In this document: piece after piece, positions 58,701 to 64,000 of the stretch
Position numbering within the stretch: position 1 is the first letter of the stretch
Layout: the number at the start of each line of letters is the position of its first letter
Assembly (NCBI GenBank): GCA_023055425.1
Contig: JALGPY010000001.1
Location: 72,162,994-72,226,993, forward strand
Direction: 5' to 3'
Length of the DNA stretch: 64,000 nucleotides
DNA from: Linanthus parryae
Lineage: Eukaryota > Streptophyta > Magnoliopsida > Ericales > Polemoniaceae
The notes under the pieces: model-generated
Seen by the model: only the letters and a program-made list of their open reading frames with translations
What the model was told of the DNA's origin: nothing
Databases searched by the model: none
Translations under genes and position numbers: made by a program

Positions 58701-59644
58701 GTTTTTCTGGTCTTGTATGTGGATGACACACTACTCTTTGAAACAACATTCCTACCTTCCAATATGTTAACGATTGGCTAGGAAAGTGCTTCTCAATGAA
58801 AGACTTAAGGGATGCAACTTATATACTTGGTATGAAGATCTATATGGATAGATCGAGGAAGCTACTAGGACTAAGTCAAAGTACATATATAGACAAGGTG
58901 TTGAAACGGTTCAACATGCAAGACTTCGAGAGAGGATTCTTGCCCATGTCGCATGGGATCACCCTTTCGAAGGATGATTGTCCTTCCAATGAGATTGAGA
59001 AGAACCGCATGAGTAGGATTCCCTATGCGTCGGCCATAGGATAAATCATGTACGCCATGTTATGTAATAGGCCAAATGTGTCATACGCGTTGAGTATGAC
59101 TAGCAGGTATCAGTCTAAACCGGGTGAGAGTCACTGGATAGCAGTTAAAAACATCCTTAAGTACTTGAGAAGAGCTAAGAATGCGTTCTTGATCTATTGA
59201 GGGGAGTAAGAGCTACGTGTAAGGGGTTACACTGATGCAAGCTTCCAAACCGAAATAGATGATTTTTGATCGCAGTCGGGATCTGTGTTGTTTCTGAATG
59301 GAGGAGCTGTCTGTTGGAAAAGTTCAAAGCAAGAGATGTTTGCTAATTCTACAACTGAACTTGAGTACATTGCTGCATCGGGTGCAGCAAAGGAAGCTGT
59401 TTGGATTAGGAAGTTCATTACTGACCTTGGTGTGGTTCCTAGTATAGTGGATCCAATAGAGTTGTTTTGTGACAAAACAAGAGCGATCGCCCAATCCAAG
59501 GAACCCAGGTCACACCAGAAATCCAAGAACGTACTCACAAAGTTCCATCTTATTCGAGAGATCATTAAACGAGGAGATATGAAGATATGCAAGATTCCTA
59601 CAGATGAAAATTTGTTAGATCCACTTACAAAGCTGCTTTTTTAG
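55765..59644 (+). pseudogene. gag-pol of Copia-A copy 5
   Basis: Starts MENNSSNSLQFLRSVLGKEN at 55765. Gag stops at 56146-56148 (Ala codon to TGA). A damaged knuckle follows (CQYCSQPGHC..., about 56514-56560), then protease LDTGCRSH (about 56653). GAG-pre-integrase, integrase D/D/E (HTDVCGP, QSDRGGEY, GVSERRS then stop at about 57557), RT with YVDDTLLF (56% of the YVDD core kept, second half altered) and RNase H (TTELEYIAASGAA, LFCDKTRA) are recognisable. Frame breaks occur near 56280, 56560, 56940, 57820, 58745, 59041 and 59200. Long dead. Confidence 0.93.
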
Positions 59645-59718
59645 CGCAAGCATGAAGGAAACACTAGATCTATAGGCATATGAGATCCACCAGATTGGCT
59701 CTAGTGCAAGTGGGAGAC

Positions 59719-61098
59719 TTTTGGAATAGATTCCGTAGAGGCAGTCTTATTTAGCATGAACATTGTTTAAGGCTAGAATAATCATTGTATTATTTATGGA
59801 AATATTTGATACAATGAAGTTCTTAGATTACAAATTTATTGTTTATCTTAAATATCCCTATTCGATTGTATTGATTAACAGGACGATCAACTATAGACTA
59901 GTATGTGGGTAGATTGATATGGAGATATCAAGTCTAGTACATGAGTATGCATTAGGGGTAATGTCATACTGGAATGACCCACCACGAGAAGGCTACATAC
60001 AAGTTATGTAAAATCACAAGCGCTTCACGTAGTGACAATGATATTGTTATCCTTAGACTCGAAGTCACTAGATACTCTAGTTGTGAAACATCATGCTTTA
60101 ATATTATCAAACGTTGCGCCTTAACCGTGTAGCTATAAAGGTAGTTATCGGTCATGATAGGAAGCAATCTTAGATATGGTAGTGATATAGAAAGGATTTG
60201 TCCCTCCCACATAACGGGAGAATTATCCTCGTCCACTCAAGGGGTAGTGCTTATAGAATGTCTGGACAGACTCAGATAAATCAATATGGGATATTGATGT
60301 TATCTGCATGGATAAGACTATTTCCAGGATCGAGAAACTATGGATTGGATATACTAGTGTGACTTATATGTCTCTTGTCCAATCCAGATATGGAGACAGA
60401 GAGATAATACAATACAGTAACATTGGTCACAAGGTTTGTCGGATCACTGAATATTTCTATTAGTTGGGTGGCATAGATGTGTTGCTAGACACCGCTCTAT
60501 GTTAGTAATCGTTACTACCAACTAAGTAGAAACTTAAGGGGTCACACACCCTATGGACTAAACCGGACTTTGGGATTAATTAGTAGGAATAATTAAATAG
60601 AAGGATCAATACGCAACCACATGCAAACTTAGTAAGACTAATTTGCACGGTGGACAAATCCGTGTATGGACAGGACTAGTATTGGGGCCATTATGTAGTT
60701 AATAAATAGTTATTAGTACATAAGGGAACTCCAAGCTTATTTTGACATAACGTTGGATAATTATTGAGTAAGAGAACAGAGCAAGGAGAGAACAATACTA
60801 GGGCCAAACCCCAGTACCGTCTGCCCCTACCCCGTCGGTCACCAAAGAGGCGTGGCCTCTTTGGTCCTCGTTTTGCGTGATCTTCTTCTTCCTCCTTCTT
60901 GACATGAGCTAGCACAAGTCCTTGGAAGGATCCGGTGCAATCCTAGGTTTGGATACGCATAGAGACGTGGACACAAGTCTACGAAAAGTGATCTATTCAG
61001 ACAAAAAAGGTACACATGATCTTTATCCCTTACTATCGACTTGATGTCTCGAACGGAGTTTGTTTATTACGCTGCGTAATCCGTATCAAAACCCAACA
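59719..61098 (+). repeat. 3' LTR of Copia-A copy 5
   Basis: 1,380 bp after the tract GCAAGTGGGAGAC (59706-59718). First dinucleotide decayed from TG to TT; ends AAACCCAACA. Confidence 0.9.
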
Positions 61099-61103
61099 AC
61101 CCT
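61099..61103. repeat. Target-site duplication ACCCT, right copy (copy 5)
   Basis: Matches 44235-44239; it rejoins CCAAACCCTAG, the leader sequence of copy 6. Confidence 0.93.
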
Positions 61104-61301
61104 AGTTTTTAAATAACCAAAAACATACATCATATCTTCACGAAATTCACTAATTTTACACGATGTAAAATTATCTTATTTCCTATTGAATCATATTCAA
61201 ATCGTTTCATTATATGAATATCATTTTTTTGCAAAATTTAACAGTACGGTGTAAACTGATAAAGCGGTAAACACGTAAATCACATTTTGCGCTACAACCA
61301 T

Positions 61302-61313
61302 GCTCTGATAGCA
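61302..61313 (-). other. Primer-binding site of Copia-A copy 6
   Basis: TGCTATCAGAGC on the element strand, one mismatch from consensus. The leader of this copy fills 61104-61301. Confidence 0.8.
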
Positions 61314-61314
61314 C

Positions 61315-61661
61315 CGTAGGATTTTGATTCACACAGTGGAAATACAATTAGAATTTCATGATCAAAGCCCTCCATGAATCGCAGGTTAAGATCTCATAAT
61401 GCGATAAAGAAGAAAACATGTTTCTTGTAGGTTTGTATGATCACAACGAAGAATACGTGCTCGTCTCTACCGGTATCCACATCTTCGGATTGCCAAATGG
61501 AATCTCCTTCACGCCTGGGCTAGCTACGTCAAAGGAGGAATCAAATGATCACGCAAAACGGGACAAGAGGCCGAAGACGGGGGGTGTTCAGCCGAGCTCC
61601 TTTTCGCTGGGTACGGGGTTCGACTACCTCTTGGTGCTCTCTCCTTGCTCTGTTATATTAC
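61315..61661 (-). repeat. Truncated 5' LTR of Copia-A copy 6
   Basis: About 347 bp matching the inner part of Copia-A LTRs (TAGGATTTTGATTCA at the inner end, TCACGCAAAACG in the middle). It stops near 61661, where Sirevirus-like LTR sequence begins. Confidence 0.8.
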
Positions 61662-61663
61662 TA

Positions 61664-62637
61664 AATGAAAACTCTTTGTTGTTCACTTGAACAACTAAAC
61701 TTCTAAGTTTGTGAGGTTTAAGAACACAAAATGATAATACAAGTTTAGTACAAGTGTGAAGAACACATAATAGAAATAAGCAATATATCTTGGAAGTGTT
61801 CTTCAATCTCTGATGAATGATCTTGCTTCTGCAGTGTTAATGGCTTGATGAATTTGAAGACTTGAATGATCCACTGTTTGTAGCACTATTCAATTCACAC
61901 GTTGATCAGTCTTTTATCCTTGTGTCTCCCTTTGAACTTCAAATTACTGATCACTTGAATAACAGCCTGCAACAACCTGATAAATTTTAGGAACTAAATG
62001 CCTAAAAATCCTCTTCCCTGATATGCTTCTTTCAACAGCTATGCTTGGATAGCTATCTGATTTTTTATGGACGTTGGAACGCCCAACAACCCTGCATACA
62101 CTCAACAAACAATATCAAACAATATCCAGACAAACGAGCATCAAGATCTGATCAACATTATGCTAACAGTTCATGAATAAACTAGGCTAAGTTTTGTCTG
62201 ATAAAAAAACAGTTTATACATCCAATTAAATGGATAGACCAAATAATCATTATAGAACAAGTAATAATAGATTAGTATAAGTCCATAACACATTGCAAAA
62301 CCAAATTAATTGACCTTCATACACAGATCAGGTTAGATAAACTTAGCAGCAAACAACATTCAGAAATTCTCAAAGCTTTAAAGCTTTGACTGCTAGTTAA
62401 TCACAAAGAGCTTGGATTCCCAATCCAACTCAGACCTGTACCATGTGTTGTACAAATCAAAACATGGTTCCATACAATTTTTAGAACATTATAGAGAATG
62501 ACTGAATCATTCCCAAACCAAGTCATAGACCTGCAAAATATAAAACAGTTAAGAGCATATAAGGCAATCAATAGTGTCTCAAAGAGCTTCTGATCTATCA
62601 GATATATCTGGATTTTTCCGATTATTACTACACTAAC
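61664..62637 (-). repeat. Decayed Sirevirus LTR fragment
   Basis: Shares colinear blocks with the Sirevirus LTR at 24760-25730: TTGTTGTTCACTTGAACAAC, GTGAGGTTTAAGA, GAAGTGTTCTTCA, CCTAAAAATCCTC and others. The first part of the LTR is missing. Palindromic motifs are nearly erased (CTCAAAGCTTTAAAGCTTTGA at 62369). Confidence 0.72.
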
Positions 62638-63240
62638 TGTAATACTCTGTATTTCTGTAAGGGTAGTTCCGTAATTTAGACGCAAAGTTCAGGGTAAAAT
62701 TTTCAAGAAATGATTTGAGAAATTACCGGAATTCAAATTTCATTCGTTAAAGAACTCACGTGTGAACTTTGAAAGCTAAATAATAATTAACATGTGACAA
62801 AATAAAATTCGGTAAACTATCGTGTTTTGATATTTAAGTAGATGATTAGTAAATTATTTTAGCATACGTTATCTATATTGATAATATGTTACATTAGAAG
62901 AACAATACTAGGCTATATTTAAAAAAATCTAAATGAGCGAAAAACAATATTAAGTAAACTATTGAGTTTTATATAAGACGATACGTTAATAATTGAAAGT
63001 TAATACGTAAATATTTTCTTTAAATTAGTTATTGTTTCTTGTACGACCACCGCGATACTTTGTAGTTGAGCTACACCCAATCAACAAAAAGTTGGTGTGC
63101 CCAACCACACCTAAAAACTTTCCCCAATTCCTTTTCCCAATTGAATTGTTTTCACAGACTTGATTTTTCTTCTCCTTCTTCATTCTTCTACGGTTTGATT
63201 TTTGTCACCGCCACCGTATCTTTCACCGCCTCCTTCTCCT

Positions 63241-63250
63241 TATATATAAA
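63241..63250 (+). promoter_or_regulatory. TATA box
   Basis: TATATATAAA, followed about 150 bp later by the CT-rich tract. It could be the promoter of a long LTR or of a gene to the right of the window. Confidence 0.5.
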
Positions 63251-63399
63251 CAGATCATACTAATCATTATCATCATCACCACCATCCTCATCTTCATATT
63301 CTTCTTCTCCGGCAACTCAAACACCACCGTCCACTGCCACTTCCACCTTCAACACCACCACCACCAAGGACCTCCACCCACTGCCCTCTCTCTGTTCTC

Positions 63400-63400
63400 T

Positions 63401-63455
<55 letters not shown>
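63400..63455. repeat. (TC)n microsatellite
   Basis: Mostly pure TC with three ATC interruptions; followed by (CAG)7 at 63484-63504. Confidence 0.95.
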
Positions 63456-64000
63456 GCCTCTGACCCGTTTAGAACCACAGAAACAGCAGCAGCAGCAGCA
63501 GCAGCCAGCAGTGGCAACGCAGCCACTACCATCGCCGCTGCCGCCGTCAGGGAAGGAAACCCGAAGCCACCACCACCTCTTTTTCTCCTCTATTTTCCTC
63601 TCACTCTCAACCTAGGGTCACTCTCTTTCATTCCCTCTCTCTGTTCAGACCATGAGACAGAAGAACAAAGCCAACAGAAGTAGCAGCCGAAGCTACCTAC
63701 CGTTGGCGAACCTCCATATTTTCCGGCAAGACTTTGGCCCAAAAAAAATAGGGGCACCCACCTCTTTCTCTCGGTCTCTATATCCTCTATAGGACCCGAA
63801 CAAGCTGCTGGAGGCTTCAAACGCAGCCAAGAGTGACCGGAAGAGCTCCGGTCGAGCTCCACCTCCGGCGGCAATTTCGACGACTCGACCCGCTCCGTTT
63901 CTTCGCCGATTATCGCGTTTCTTGGAGTGTTTAGGCTCTAAATAACCCCTGAGTTGTTTTATGTGATCAAAATCATATTTTTATCAATCAAATTTGTGTT

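Larger units (their letters stand above)
44240..61098 (+). mobile_element. Copia-A copy 5, older subfamily, split by copy 4
   Basis: Own length about 8.35 kb after removing copy 4 and one CTTGG. LTRs 44240-45630 and 59719-61098, ACCCT duplication on both sides. LTRs and proteins differ clearly from copies 1, 2 and 4, so it is a separate, older subfamily. Confidence 0.93.
38716..61661 (-). mobile_element. Copia-A copy 6, oldest member, in several pieces
   Basis: Pieces: 38716-38853 (protease/integrase junction), 41858-44239 (protease, gag, leader), 61104-61315 (leader, primer-binding site) and 61315-61661 (partial LTR). They are contiguous once the solo LTR and copy 5 are removed with one copy of each target duplication. 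It is the host into which copy 5 and the solo LTR inserted. Confidence 0.85.
62638..64000 (+). other. LTR start or promoter/5' UTR-like region, open at the window edge
   Basis: Begins TGTAATACTCTGTATTTCTG, resembling the first bases of the solo LTR at 38854, so it may be another long LTR. It also has a TATA box at 63241, a CT-rich microsatellite at 63400-63455 and CAG repeats at 63484-63504, as in plant gene 5' regions. No convincing ORF could be read; both readings remain possible. Confidence 0.45.

Noticed and set aside
62401..62685. Reverse-strand 94-codon ORF
   Set aside because: Lies across a decayed Sirevirus LTR and the start of the next repeat; no domain.
63590..63874. Reverse-strand 94-codon ORF at the right edge
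   Set aside because: Composition follows a GC-rich, Ser/Arg-biased untranslated region; no recognisable domain.

Overview
This window comes from a transposon-dense plant nuclear genome. The diagnostic features are Ty1/copia and Ty3/gypsy LTR retrotransposons with plant-type primer-binding sites (TGGTATCAGAGCC), a Sirevirus-type copia element, a Tat-type gypsy element with a second RNase H domain, a plant mobile domain (PMD) gene, and a CACTA-type terminus. I see no convincing host gene, tRNA, rRNA or CRISPR array. The species cannot be named from the sequence.

Layout: almost everything is one nest of insertions. The main family, called Copia-A here, has about 1.4-kb LTRs and occurs six times. 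Copy 1 (1-3725, +) is a truncated fragment. Copy 2 (25761-34249, +) is young and complete. Copy 3 (34275-37509, -) is an internally deleted half. Copy 4 (47095-55599, -) is complete but full of stops. Copy 5 (44240-61098, +) is an older subfamily member split by copy 4. Copy 6 (38716-61661, -) is the oldest and is split by several insertions. A Tat-lineage gypsy element (about 3726-17306, -) carries gag, protease, RT, RNase H, a second RNase H, integrase, a tandem-repeat 3' region and an antisense multi-exon PMD gene. A Sirevirus (17307-25760 plus 34255-34274, -) carries gag, pol, an extra env-like-position ORF and many copies of a palindromic motif. A CACTA 3' end lies at 37510-38712. A solo LTR of about 3.0 kb with a CTAAT duplication lies at 38854-41852. 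The right edge holds a decayed Sirevirus LTR fragment (61664-62637) and the start of another long LTR or promoter-like region (62638-64000).

Order of events: target-site duplications prove copy 2 in the Sirevirus LTR (CAGGG), copy 4 in the leader of copy 5 (CTTGG), copy 5 in the leader of copy 6 (ACCCT), and the solo LTR in copy 6 (CTAAT). The Sirevirus in copy 3 is shown by matching LTR termini (TGAAAGTGT/ACACTTTCA). Three steps are inferred: the Tat element in the Sirevirus, copy 3 in the CACTA element, and the CACTA element in copy 6. This gives up to six nesting levels: copy 6 > CACTA > copy 3 > Sirevirus > Tat > copy 1.

Most notable biology: (1) the Tat element carries, antisense to its own genomic RNA, a PMD/coiled-coil gene whose five introns are all 76-81 nt and keep the reading frame; (2) the Sirevirus has accumulated at least 17 copies of a quasi-palindrome (core TCAAGGCCTTGA) in LTR, gag and pol alike; (3) the Tat integrase carries a tandem duplication of its N-terminal zinc-binding module. 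Copy 2 is one 7-bp deletion away from an uninterrupted gag-pol.
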